A DNA stretch of 64,000 nucleotides, taken from contig NZ_CAXBGE010000014.1 in NCBI RefSeq assembly GCF_963975345.1, positions 1 through 64,000 on the forward strand, in the 5' to 3' direction. This DNA is from Maricaulis sp963975345. Its GTDB lineage: Bacteria > Pseudomonadota > Alphaproteobacteria > Caulobacterales > Maricaulaceae. Below are positions 8,395 through 17,109 of the stretch, piece by piece. Below the pieces are notes generated by a model. That model saw only the letters and a list, made by a program, of their open reading frames with translations, was not told where the DNA came from and did not search any database. Numbering within the stretch: the stretch's first letter is position 1; every line of letters begins with the position of its first letter. Both the position numbers and the translations under genes were made by a program.

Positions 8395-8430
8395 CCAACT
8401 CTGGCCAACTCTGGCCAACTCTGGCCAACT
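8395..8430. repeat. 10-bp tandem repeat, 3.6 units
   Basis: The unit ccaactctgg is repeated head to tail (ccaactctggccaactctgg and onward) from 8395 to 8430, ending at the stop codon of the hydrolase gene. All units are identical. Confidence 0.9.
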
Positions 8431-9692
8431 CACTCTCGGGATTGATCCCCCAGAAACCGCGGGGTGTAGCTTTGGTCGATGTGCCAGAAGTTGAGGTCGA
8501 GATGCTCAAGCGGCCGCTCGGGATCGCCCGGTTCGGCCCCGGTTCGCATGGTGATGGCGATGTCGGCGAGCACACCGGGATGCAGCCGGAAGTGATTATG
8601 CCGGGCCTCACCATGGGCGTCGTCGACCAGGATGAAGTGGACCGAATCCACCCCTTGGAACACAGCCCGGGACTCCGCCGATAATTCTTCAGGCGCGAGC
8701 GAGCCGAAGCGCACGCCGCCGAACAGCCAGCCCGACACACCCAAGGCATCATCATGCCGGTTCAAATAAACATCGATCTGGCCAAAGCCGAGGCCAAACA
8801 TTTCGGCGACCAGGCGTTGTTCCATCACGCCCAGATCAATGTCAGGCGCGGCCAGGATCAGCGTATTGATGCGATAGGTATCGTGCATCGACACGCCGGC
8901 ACCGCGCGATTCGATCAGAAGTTCGCGCAGCGCCGTCGTCGCAATCTGGGCACCGCGGCTATGCGCGATCAGGATGATTTCATCGACCTCTTCGGTCGCG
9001 GCGAGCAGGCGCAGCGTCTCCTTGAGATGAAACACCGAGAACTCGCCATCCTGGGTGTCGCCGAAATAGCTGAGCGCATTCGGCTCCCCAGTCGGCCAGC
9101 TGAACATGATCGGGACCCCGTCCCAGCCCGATGCAGCCCACAATTCGAACAGGCTGAAAGCGCCGCGTTCGAAGCTGTTGTTGAAGCCATGAACGAAGAG
9201 GACGACCTTGCCGGTGTGACGTTCGGCCAACTCGCCGGTCAAGACGCGGCTGAACTCGCGGCGGGCCGCTTGGTAGGCCAGAATCGTTGTGCGATCGCGC
9301 CGCATCTCTCCGTCCTGGATTGAAAACGGCATCGGGGTTCCGGGAAAACGAACCGTCTCCACAATATTGGCAAGATCATATCGCGGGGCAGCGTGGGAGT
9401 GGTCTGCGCCCGACATATAGCGGGCATAGGCCTGCGGCGTCATATTGGTGACGCCAACCTCAAGCGACCCGAACGCCATCGAGCTGGACCGGTCAGTGCC
9501 ATATCCGCCGCCATCAGCCTGACTGCGGTCAGTCACGTAGAGGAGCGTCGGCACCGTCGGTTCGGCGGAAATATCGCTATCAGGCTCAACGGCAGCCGAG
9601 CGGATCCAGGGATTGGGTGAAACCGCACCCGGATAAGGATGCGCGCAGGCGCCCAAGGCGAATACCAGAAGAATGCTGCCAATTCTGTTCAT
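8430..9692 (-). CDS. Alpha/beta-hydrolase lipoprotein (DUF900 type)
   Basis: The 420-residue product from ATG 9692 begins MNRIGSILLVFALGACAHPY: a signal peptide with lipobox ALGAC, so it is probably a membrane-anchored periplasmic lipoprotein. Upstream ggaaga supports this start over the longer frame. The hydrolase core shows the oxyanion strand VVLFVHGFNNSFE, the nucleophile elbow LIAHSRGAQIA (Ser in A-H-S-R-G) and a candidate catalytic His in ARHNHFRLHP. The family (DUF900/COG4782) has uncharacterised substrates; esterase or peptidase activity is inference. It follows recN on the same strand with a 159-base gap, so it may have its own promoter. Confidence 0.85.
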   Translation of the reverse strand: MNRIGSILLVFALGACAHPYPGAVSPNPWIRSAAVEPDSDISAEPTVPTLLYVTDRSQADGGGYGTDRSSSMAFGSLEVGVTNMTPQAYARYMSGADHSHAAPRYDLANIVETVRFPGTPMPFSIQDGEMRRDRTTILAYQAARREFSRVLTGELAERHTGKVVLFVHGFNNSFERGAFSLFELWAASGWDGVPIMFSWPTGEPNALSYFGDTQDGEFSVFHLKETLRLLAATEEVDEIILIAHSRGAQIATTALRELLIESRGAGVSMHDTYRINTLILAAPDIDLGVMEQRLVAEMFGLGFGQIDVYLNRHDDALGVSGWLFGGVRFGSLAPEELSAESRAVFQGVDSVHFILVDDAHGEARHNHFRLHPGVLADIAITMRTGAEPGDPERPLEHLDLNFWHIDQSYTPRFLGDQSRE

Positions 9693-9851
9693 TCTTCCAG
9701 CCCCCGCCAGTGAAAGAAGATTGTGGATCTTCTCGCTGATTTGCCGGGCGAAACCTAGCAGAACCGTCCAGACAGCCAAGTTTGAACGTCAAAAAGCGCG
9801 CAGACGTGAACGGCTGTGATCGGAAACGGAGCGGCTGCTCTTTGGCGAAAT

Positions 9852-11549
9852 CTACGCCCCGACCGCCATCAACTGATCCGCCTGCGCCCGTGCGGCATCG
9901 GTGACTTCGGCGCCGGACAACATGCGGGCAATCTCTTCGCGGCGGGCCTCGCCGGTGAGCTGGACAAGCACGGTTCGAACACCGCCAGCACCATCATCTT
10001 CCTTGATGATTTTCCAGTGATGATCGGCCAGCGCGGCGACTTGTGGGCTGTGGGTCACGACCAGCGTCTGGCCGGATTTCGCCAAGCGTTTCAGGCGGCG
10101 GCCAACCGCATCGGCGACGGCACCGCCCACGCCCTGATCGACCTCGTCAAACACCAGCACCCGGCCATCCTCATCGCCGGCCAGCGACACTTTGAGTGCC
10201 AGGCCGAAACGCGACAGCTCGCCACCAGAGGCGATCTTGTCGAGGGCCCCGAAGGGCGCGCCCGGATTGGTCGAGACTTCGAAACGCACACTGTCGCACC
10301 CTTCTGGTCCGGCGCGGTCGGTATCGGTGACCAGGGCGACGCGAAATTGGGCCTTGTCCATTTTCAGGGGCGGCAATTCGGTGGCGACGGCGGCGGCGAG
10401 CTTGTGGGCGGCGGCGTCGCGTGAGCGGGTCAGGGCGCCTGCCGCGTCGCGATAGAGCGCCTCGGCTGCCTGGACACTCTTTTCGGCCTCAGCGATACGC
10501 TCACTGGCGTTCTCGATCGCGTCGAGCTGGTCGGCGAAGCGGATCTGCAGACCAGACAGGGCATCGACACCAACTTCATGCTTGCGCGCCAGTGCGCGCA
10601 GGGCAAACAGTCTTTCCTCGACGCTCTCCAGCCGGCCCGGTTCGAGATCGAAAGCGCGCGCCGCGTCGGTCAGAGCGTCACCGGCCTCATTAAATTCTAT
10701 CAGAGCGCGGTCGATCGCCGCCGAGGCGCGCTCAAGCGCCTCGCCGGCCGCACCGCCTGCGCTGCCGATCTGATCACGCACGCGCTCCAGACCCCGCATC
10801 GCGATATTGAGCCGCGCCTCGAGTCCGCCACCATCACCGGCCAGCGCATCCTGGGCCTCCTGCAGATCGCCAAGCGCGCGCTCGGCGCCCATCAGAAAAT
10901 GCCGTTCGGCGGCCAATGCCTCTTCTTCGCCCGCGCGCGGTTGCAGCGCGTCAATTTCGCCGAGCGCATGACGCAGAAAATCCTGCTCCTCGGTCGAGGC
11001 CGAATGGGCCCGTACCAATTCGTCCAGACTGGTGCGGGCCTTCGACAGCTCCGACCAGGCCTTGCGGCAAGCTTCGCGTAGTCCGGCATTGTCGGCATAG
11101 GCGTCGAGCTGGCTGCGATGGGTTTTGGGGTCGAGCAGGCCGCGACCGTCATGCTGGCCATGCACTTCGACCAGCACATCGCCAAGAGAGCGCAACAGAC
11201 CGATACTGGCGGGTTGATCATTGACATGGGCGCGGCTGCGGCCGTCTTCGCCCAGGCGCCGGCGCAGGATCAACGCTTCGCCGGGTTCAACCAGAATACC
11301 GGCCTCATCGAGCACCGCCCAAGCCTCATGGCCAGCGGCGAGATCGAACTCGGCAACGGCAGAAGCCTCGTCGGTTCCGGCGCGGACCAGACCACGTTCG
11401 GCGCGCTCGCCAACCGCCAGTCCGAGGGCGCCAAGAAGAATGGATTTGCCGGCGCCGGTTTCGCCCGTCAGGGCGCAAAGGCCGCGGTCAAAGCCGGCAT
11501 CAAGACTATCAATTAGAACAACATTGCGGATCGAGAGCGATTGCAGCAT
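9852..11549 (-). CDS. recN: DNA repair protein RecN
   Basis: RecN is an SMC-like ATPase that acts at double-strand breaks to help homologous repair. The 565-residue protein has the N-terminal Walker A GETGAGKS at 29-36, long coiled-coil arms (about 150-380, rich in A/E/R/L), and the C-terminal half with GGELSR signature and Walker B (VLVFDEVDQGVGG). The start MLQSLSIRNVVLID is typical of the family. It follows bamD with a 28-base gap, the standard bamD-recN order of alphaproteobacteria. Confidence 0.97.
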   Translation of the reverse strand: MLQSLSIRNVVLIDSLDAGFDRGLCALTGETGAGKSILLGALGLAVGERAERGLVRAGTDEASAVAEFDLAAGHEAWAVLDEAGILVEPGEALILRRRLGEDGRSRAHVNDQPASIGLLRSLGDVLVEVHGQHDGRGLLDPKTHRSQLDAYADNAGLREACRKAWSELSKARTSLDELVRAHSASTEEQDFLRHALGEIDALQPRAGEEEALAAERHFLMGAERALGDLQEAQDALAGDGGGLEARLNIAMRGLERVRDQIGSAGGAAGEALERASAAIDRALIEFNEAGDALTDAARAFDLEPGRLESVEERLFALRALARKHEVGVDALSGLQIRFADQLDAIENASERIAEAEKSVQAAEALYRDAAGALTRSRDAAAHKLAAAVATELPPLKMDKAQFRVALVTDTDRAGPEGCDSVRFEVSTNPGAPFGALDKIASGGELSRFGLALKVSLAGDEDGRVLVFDEVDQGVGGAVADAVGRRLKRLAKSGQTLVVTHSPQVAALADHHWKIIKEDDGAGGVRTVLVQLTGEARREEIARMLSGAEVTDAARAQADQLMAVGA

Positions 11550-11577
11550 TCAGAGCGACAGCACCTCCCCGTCCGAC

Positions 11578-12408
11578 CTAGCCGAAGATACGCTGCATCG
11601 CGCGCTCAAGGAAGGTCGGATCGCGCTGATCGATCGCCTCATCAATCGCAATGCCCTCACGGGTCAGCAGATCATAGCTGTTCTGATACCAGTCGCTGCC
11701 GGGAAAGTTATAGCCGAGCACGGCAGCCGTCTGCGTTGCTTCAGCGTCAAGACCGAGCGCGACATCAGCTTCCACCAGGCGATGCAGGGCCTCGGGGACG
11801 TGTGAGGTCGTGCCATAATTGCGAATCACGTTTTGAAAGCGATTGATCGCCGCGAGATGGTAATTGCGACGCAAATACCAGCGTCCGATATCCATCTCTT
11901 TGCCAGCAAGGTGGTCGCGCGTCATGTCAATTTTCAGACGGGCATCGGTCGCGTAGCGGCTTTCGGGATAGCGGCGGACCACCTGCTGCAGCGCATCGAG
12001 CGCCTGCTGAGTGATTTGCTGGTCGCGGCCGACATCGACGATTTGCTCGAAATAACTAAGGCCTATCAGGTAATACGCATAGGGCGCGCTGCGATTGCCG
12101 GGGTGCAGTGAGATGAAGCGTTGGGCGTCGGAAATCGCCTCGTCGTATTTATTGGCCTGATAATTGGCGAAAGCGGCCATCAGCATCGAGCGACGGGCCC
12201 ATTCCGAATAGGGATGCTGGCGCTCGACCTCGTCGAACTGGGCCGCAGCGAGTTGGTACTGACCGCGGTCCATCGAAGCAAACGCGTCGGCGTAGATCGA
12301 CTCGGCCGGGCGTTCGACATAAGCCACCGAAGCGTCCGGTCCATTTGCGCAGGCCACAACCAGAGCGGACAAAAGAATGGTCGGCAGCAAACGCGACAAG
12401 AAGGTCAT
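11578..12408 (-). CDS. bamD: Outer membrane assembly lipoprotein BamD
   Basis: BamD (ComL/YfiO) is the essential lipoprotein partner of BamA in outer-membrane protein insertion. The product has a signal peptide with lipobox LVVAC, then five TPR-like helical repeats: SIYADAFASMDRGQYQLAAAQFDEVERQHPYSEWA is a clear first repeat, and HPGNRSAPYAYYLIGLSYF and RYPESRYA are family hallmarks. Length (276 aa) fits. The ATG at 12408 is preferred to an in-frame GTG 9 bases upstream; neither has a strong ribosome site. It sits between lpxC and recN. Confidence 0.95.
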   Translation of the reverse strand: MTFLSRLLPTILLSALVVACANGPDASVAYVERPAESIYADAFASMDRGQYQLAAAQFDEVERQHPYSEWARRSMLMAAFANYQANKYDEAISDAQRFISLHPGNRSAPYAYYLIGLSYFEQIVDVGRDQQITQQALDALQQVVRRYPESRYATDARLKIDMTRDHLAGKEMDIGRWYLRRNYHLAAINRFQNVIRNYGTTSHVPEALHRLVEADVALGLDAEATQTAAVLGYNFPGSDWYQNSYDLLTREGIAIDEAIDQRDPTFLERAMQRIFG

Positions 12409-12518
12409 ATTGAACACGGCTCAACAGCTAGGGCGGTCGAATGACCGCCGGTTCCAGAACGCTTGTAGCGGATCATTCGCCGCGACAAAAGTGCCGCGTC
12501 AGCTGGACCGCCGCAATA

Positions 12519-13418
12519 TCAGGAATTCGCCATCGCCACGTCTTGCTGGCAAGCATCGCGCAGGGTGACCATCTTCCAGGCGGACGTGTCGGCCAGCAGC
12601 GCCCGGAGCGCCTGGTTATTGATCGCATGGCCCGGACGTTGGGCATGATAGCGCCCAATGATCGGCGCGCCGGCGAGGTAAAGATCACCCAGTGCATCGA
12701 GCGCTTTGTGGCGTGCGAACTCATCGTCAAAGCGCAGGCCTTCAGGATTGGCGACGCCGTCATCATCGAGCACGACCGCATTGTCCATCGAACCACCACG
12801 CGCCAAGCCGGCCGCCAGCAGAGCATTGAGATCTTTGCGGAACCCAAATGTGCGGGCCGAGGCAATATCGGCAGAGAAGATTTCAGGCGTGACTTCGAAG
12901 CTGCAGGCCTGATTGCCAACAGCGCTGTGATCGAAATTGATCTCGACTTCGATCATCGATTTGAGCGCCGGCAGGAAGCTGGCGCGGCGGCCTTCGGATT
13001 CGATCACAACAGGCTTGAGCACCTGGATCGCGCGGCGTGGCGCGGCAAGCTGTTTCAGGCCAACACGGTTGATAAGCACTACGAACGGCGCAGACGAGCC
13101 GTCCATCACTGGTAGTTCAGGGCCATCAACCTCGATCGTCGCATCATCAACACCAAGCCCGGCGAGCGCCGCCATCAGGTGCTCGACCGTCGCGACAGAC
13201 GCGCCGGCCGCATTGGCGATCGTGGTGCCGAGGCGAACGGTCGTGACGTTCTCGGCCCGCGCCGCAATACGATTGTCGAATTCGGTGATGTCCGAGCGGA
13301 CGAAGCTGATACCAGCGCCGGTTGAAGCCGGCTTCAAAGCGAGGCGCACATGCTCCCCGGAATGGAGACCAATGCCTGCGCACACCACAGGTGCCGCCAA
13401 TGTTTGCCGGTAAATCAC
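12519..13418 (-). CDS. lpxC: UDP-3-O-acyl-N-acetylglucosamine deacetylase
   Basis: LpxC catalyses the committed zinc-dependent deacetylation in lipid A synthesis, so the cell makes LPS. The 299-residue product begins at a GTG (VIYRQTLAAPVVCAGIGLHSGE), which aligns with the usual family N-terminus; no clear Shine-Dalgarno is visible. Zinc/catalytic signatures are the His of TVEHLMAALAG, and the H and D of RHKALDALGDLYLAG, preceded by the inter-domain hydrophobic passage typical of UDP-3-O-acyl deacetylases. It lies 125 bases after ftsZ on the same strand, as in many alphaproteobacteria. Confidence 0.96.
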   Translation of the reverse strand: MIYRQTLAAPVVCAGIGLHSGEHVRLALKPASTGAGISFVRSDITEFDNRIAARAENVTTVRLGTTIANAAGASVATVEHLMAALAGLGVDDATIEVDGPELPVMDGSSAPFVVLINRVGLKQLAAPRRAIQVLKPVVIESEGRRASFLPALKSMIEVEINFDHSAVGNQACSFEVTPEIFSADIASARTFGFRKDLNALLAAGLARGGSMDNAVVLDDDGVANPEGLRFDDEFARHKALDALGDLYLAGAPIIGRYHAQRPGHAINNQALRALLADTSAWKMVTLRDACQQDVAMANS

Positions 13419-13543
13419 AACAACAACGCCGTCTCTTCTGGTTCAACAATGAACGACGTACGTCGCCCCTCAGCTGCACAAAACGACATGCGGCGTCATC
13501 ATTCAATTAAAGCTTTGTTGCTGTTTGTTACGCGGACCCGGTG

Positions 13544-15133
13544 TCAATTGGCCTGACGGCGCAGGAAGGCCGGGATTTCGAGATCGCTCTCATCCACGCT
13601 TTCGCCGAACAGATCGCCACTCGCCATGCGAGTTGTTGATTGTACGGGCATATTTCGCGCGTTTGGCGCGGCCTTCGGGGCCGGCTCGGCCGGCTTGCGG
13701 CGACGCCCAAACAGGGAGAATCCGCTCCGCTTTGGCTCGTCTTCAGCTGGCGCGGGCGCCTTGCTGCGGGACGGACCTTCGCTGGCACGGCGCTGTTCAT
13801 AGCGCGCATTGAGGGTCGCTGCCTCTTCGGCAAGGCGGGCCTGGTCGACACGGACCTGCGGTGTTTCCGCGCCGAAGTGATGCGACGGATCGGCGGTAGA
13901 CAGATATGGGTCATGTCTGGTCTCGACCGGTGCCTGGTCCTGGGCGACAGCATCGCTCAACTCCTCGGCGCCGACAGCCATTGGCAGGGCTTCAACCTGT
14001 GTTTCGCGCGGCGCCTCGTGACGCTCGACCGGTGCGGGCTGGTCTTCAGCCACGACGCGTCCGGGGCGATCCGAATTGGTCCGCTTCCAAGGGAGGATGG
14101 CATCACTCGGGGCCCGGTCTTGCTGAGCCGCGCCGCGCAGGCGGGCGCGCGGATCAACCACGGCAACCTCAGCATCGATCCCGGTAGCGACAACGGAGAC
14201 CCGCATCGAGCCTTCCATCGTCTCGTCAAAGGTCGAGCCGACAATGATATTGGCTTCCGGATCGACTTCGGAACGGATTTCATTGGCCGCTTCATCGACT
14301 TCATACAGCGTCATGTCATAACCGCCGGTGATATTGATCAACACGCCGGTCGCACCGCGCATCGAGACATCGTCGAGCAGCGGGTTGGAGATGGCGGCCT
14401 GGGCGGCCTCGATGGCGCGTTTCTCGCCGGAGGCTTCGCCTGTGCCCATCATCGCCTTGCCCATCTCGTTCATCACGGAGCGGACATCGGCAAAGTCGAG
14501 ATTGATCAGGCCGGGCATCACCATCAGATCGGTAATGCCGCGAACACCGGAATGCAGCACCTGGTCGGCCATCGAGAAAGCTTCGGAGAAAGTGGTTTTT
14601 TCGGTCGCGATCCGGAACAGATTCTGGTTCGGGATCACGATCAGTGTATCGACATGATCCTGCAGCTGGCCGATGCCCGCCTCAGCCAGTTTCATCCGGC
14701 GCGTGCCTTCAAAGTGGAAGGGTTTGGTGATCACACCGACGGTCAAAATCCCCATTTCACGGGCCGCGCGCGCCACAACGGGTGCTGCGCCAGTGCCAGT
14801 GCCACCGCCCATGCCGGCGGTGATGAAGACCATATGGGCACCCGCGAGATGCTCGCGGATATCCTCAATTGAATCTTCGGCCGATTGCTCGCCCACTTCA
14901 GGGCGGGCACCGGCGCCGAGACCCTCAGTGATCGCGGCGCCCATCTGGATGCGTTTCTCTGCCTGCGAGCGCGCCAGCGCTTGGGCATCAGTATTGGCCA
15001 CGACGAAGTCGACACCCTCGAGCTTGGCCTCGATCATGTTGTTGACGGCATTGCCGCCAGCCCCGCCGACGCCAAACACAACAATGCGGGGACGCAATTC
15101 GGTCGTTTCAGGAAGGGAAAGATTCAACGTCAT
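13544..15133 (-). CDS. ftsZ: Cell division GTPase FtsZ
   Basis: FtsZ is the tubulin-like GTPase that forms the division ring. The 529-residue protein has the tubulin signature GGGTGTGAAPV around residue 107-117, the N-terminal VVFGVGGAGGNAVNNM nucleotide loop and the T7-loop NLDFADVR. After the globular core (about 320 residues) comes a long, proline- and acid-rich linker of about 190 residues, ending in the conserved tail DLEIPAFLRRQAN that binds FtsA and other partners. Long linker and tail are as in Caulobacter. It is separated from ftsA by a STAS-like gene and has its own upstream region with a CtrA-type box, suggesting separate cell-cycle control. Confidence 0.98.
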   Translation of the reverse strand: MTLNLSLPETTELRPRIVVFGVGGAGGNAVNNMIEAKLEGVDFVVANTDAQALARSQAEKRIQMGAAITEGLGAGARPEVGEQSAEDSIEDIREHLAGAHMVFITAGMGGGTGTGAAPVVARAAREMGILTVGVITKPFHFEGTRRMKLAEAGIGQLQDHVDTLIVIPNQNLFRIATEKTTFSEAFSMADQVLHSGVRGITDLMVMPGLINLDFADVRSVMNEMGKAMMGTGEASGEKRAIEAAQAAISNPLLDDVSMRGATGVLINITGGYDMTLYEVDEAANEIRSEVDPEANIIVGSTFDETMEGSMRVSVVATGIDAEVAVVDPRARLRGAAQQDRAPSDAILPWKRTNSDRPGRVVAEDQPAPVERHEAPRETQVEALPMAVGAEELSDAVAQDQAPVETRHDPYLSTADPSHHFGAETPQVRVDQARLAEEAATLNARYEQRRASEGPSRSKAPAPAEDEPKRSGFSLFGRRRKPAEPAPKAAPNARNMPVQSTTRMASGDLFGESVDESDLEIPAFLRRQAN

Positions 15134-15199
15134 GCGAGACCTCGTGGTCAGGTGGTTCGGGTAATGATCGATTCACCATGAAGTTTCCGCCTGCGACGC

Positions 15200-15214
15200 T
15201 TAAGCGAGAGTTAA
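15200..15214 (-). promoter_or_regulatory. Candidate CtrA binding site upstream of ftsZ
   Basis: The sequence ttaagcgagagttaa matches the full CtrA consensus TTAA-N7-TTAA and is centred about 74 bases before the ftsZ ATG. In Caulobacter crescentus, CtrA binds the ftsZ promoter and represses it in swarmer cells. The match is exact in spacing on both strands. Binding itself is inferred. Confidence 0.75.
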
Positions 15215-15282
15215 GCATCACGGATATTTTCGAATAAAATCCATCTCGGACCCGGCGATGTGCGGGGCTGGCGACGCCGGGC

Positions 15283-15681
15283 TCAGCCGGCGCGGCGAGC
15301 AAGCTTCGTTCGTTGCCGGATCCAGTGCTCGATGGCGGGGGCCGATTCCAGGTATTCGAGACTGTGCCCCATCGAGCGCATGCCATCAGCGAACGCCGCG
15401 ATCGTCTCAGCGCCGCGTGCGTCGCCGGCGCGGATAATGCCAAAGCTCAGCCGGTGATTGGCGAATGCGTCGAAAAGCTTGGCCACATGCGGCGCTTCGG
15501 CTACGGCGACGTGCATGTTGACCCGTCCGAAATCGAGCAGGATGCGGTAAATGCTCAATTCGTCGATGGCGGCGACGATTTGTTCGATCGTCTGCACCGC
15601 AGACATCCAGTCTTCGTGGCCATCAAAGACGACCTCGATATAGCCGGCGGACGCGTGGGGAATTATGCGATTGAGTGACAT
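15283..15681 (-). CDS. SpoIIAA/STAS-like protein located between ftsA and ftsZ
   Basis: The 132-residue product from ATG 15681 (MSLNRIIPHASAGYIEVVFDG; aggccg upstream) is chosen over a longer frame. Its layout, with an N-terminal beta strand pair, a buried strand ILLDFGRV, then alternating helices and strands ending in a W (SAPAIEHWI), resembles the STAS_2/SpoIIAA-like fold (DUF3478 type). A protein with the same layout is encoded at 50507-50926. Function is unknown; members are thought to be small soluble or membrane-associated regulators. The unusual point is its position inside the division cluster, 101 bases after ftsA and 149 bases before ftsZ, where most relatives have nothing. Confidence 0.65.
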   Translation of the reverse strand: MSLNRIIPHASAGYIEVVFDGHEDWMSAVQTIEQIVAAIDELSIYRILLDFGRVNMHVAVAEAPHVAKLFDAFANHRLSFGIIRAGDARGAETIAAFADGMRSMGHSLEYLESAPAIEHWIRQRTKLARRAG

Positions 15682-15783
15682 GGTATCGGCCTGTTGCTTA
15701 CAGAGCCGATATAGCGCGTTTGGGCGCGCCAATCGTTACTTTACCGGTCATTGATTATGAGCTGTGCAGGCCTGTCTGGCCAA

Positions 15784-17109
15784 TCAGAAGCTCTCGGCGA
15801 ACCATCGCCAAACGGCACCACCGCGCTCGTTTTCACGCGTCGGGTCACGGCGCAGACGCGTGGCCGACAAATTGCCAACCCGCGGCGGTCCGGCAATGGC
15901 TTCGGCCGCCCCGCGCGTCTCACGGCGCACGACGCCGGCCACCGCGCTAAAGGCCGGTCCCGACACAGCATCACCCAGTCCGGTAATGCCACCCGGCCCG
16001 GCAATGCGGACCTGTTTGCCAAACACCCGGCCGGCCAGTTCGCCCGTGCCGGGCAATTGCGAGGCCCCGCCGGTGAGCACTAAACGGCGACCGGAGGTTT
16101 TGCTGACCCCGGCAGCGTCGAGCCGGTCGCGGATCAGCTCGAAGGTTTCTTCCAGCCGTGGCCGGATGATGGAATTGAGCAGGGAGCGCGGCGCCGAACC
16201 ATAGACGCGGTCGCCGGTCACCGATGGCACCTCGATCATCTGCTGATCATCGTCCGGGCTGTCCAGCGCGGACCCGTACAGGGTCTTCAAACGCTCGGCA
16301 GCGGCCAGCGGCGTCGACAGGCCGCGCGCGACATCGGAGGTAACGTGCGAGCCGCCAACCGGGACTGTGTCGATATGAAGAAGCGCGCCTTCCGAGAAGA
16401 CGGCTGCGGTGGTCGCACCAGCGCCCATATCGATCAGGGTCGCACCGAGTTGCACTTCATCATCGCCCAACGCCGACAGGCCGGAGGCATAGGGTGTGGC
16501 GACCACACCCTTGAGATCGAAATGGCAGCGCTCGACGCAGGTCATCAGATTGCGCAAAGGCCCGATGGCGGCCGTGATGACATGCACCTCAACGCCGAGC
16601 GTACGCCCGAACATGCCGCGCGGATCACGAATGCCGCGATGATCATCAACCGACCAAGCCAGCGGAATCGCGTGCAGGACCACGCGGTCAGCGACGGAAA
16701 ATTCCGACAGCGCGCCGTCGAGCAGACGGCGTAGATCACGCTCGGTGACTTCGCGCTGCGGCAGATCGATCTCGGCCGCCAGGCGGGTGCTGGACGGCTG
16801 GCCGGCCGACAGGGTCACGGTCACCGAATTGACCGCTTGTCCGGCCATGCGCTCGGCCTGTTCAACGGCGGCGCGGATCGCTTCGGCCGCCTCGTCCATA
16901 TCGACAATGGCGCCGGCGCGGACGCCGCGGCTCGATTGATGGCCAACGCCAACGACGCGCGGACGCGGCCCGGCAATCGTCTGATCGGTCTTGGCGATGA
17001 AACAGGCAATCTTGGACGAGCCAACATCGAGTGCAGCACAAACGCCGGGTGTCTTGCCATTGGCGCCATTGGCGGCGCTCTGCGGACGGAGAAACTCAAA
17101 CACACTCAT
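15784..17109 (-). CDS. ftsA: Cell division protein FtsA
   Basis: FtsA is the actin-like ATPase that tethers FtsZ to the membrane and recruits late division proteins. The 441-residue protein shows the actin-fold phosphate loops CAALDVGSSKIACFIAK (about 25-41) and TLIDMGAGATTAAVF (about 225-239), the SHS2/1C region between them, and adenosine-motif LTGGASQLPG near 360. The C-terminus ends with an amphipathic basic/aromatic segment (GAVWRWFAESF), the expected membrane anchor. Its ATG overlaps the ftsQ stop as ATGA. Confidence 0.97.
   Translation of the reverse strand: MSVFEFLRPQSAANGANGKTPGVCAALDVGSSKIACFIAKTDQTIAGPRPRVVGVGHQSSRGVRAGAIVDMDEAAEAIRAAVEQAERMAGQAVNSVTVTLSAGQPSSTRLAAEIDLPQREVTERDLRRLLDGALSEFSVADRVVLHAIPLAWSVDDHRGIRDPRGMFGRTLGVEVHVITAAIGPLRNLMTCVERCHFDLKGVVATPYASGLSALGDDEVQLGATLIDMGAGATTAAVFSEGALLHIDTVPVGGSHVTSDVARGLSTPLAAAERLKTLYGSALDSPDDDQQMIEVPSVTGDRVYGSAPRSLLNSIIRPRLEETFELIRDRLDAAGVSKTSGRRLVLTGGASQLPGTGELAGRVFGKQVRIAGPGGITGLGDAVSGPAFSAVAGVVRRETRGAAEAIAGPPRVGNLSATRLRRDPTRENERGGAVWRWFAESF

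Noticed and set aside
13640..14872. 410-residue plus-strand frame over ftsZ
   Set aside because: Antisense shadow of ftsZ caused by G/C third positions.
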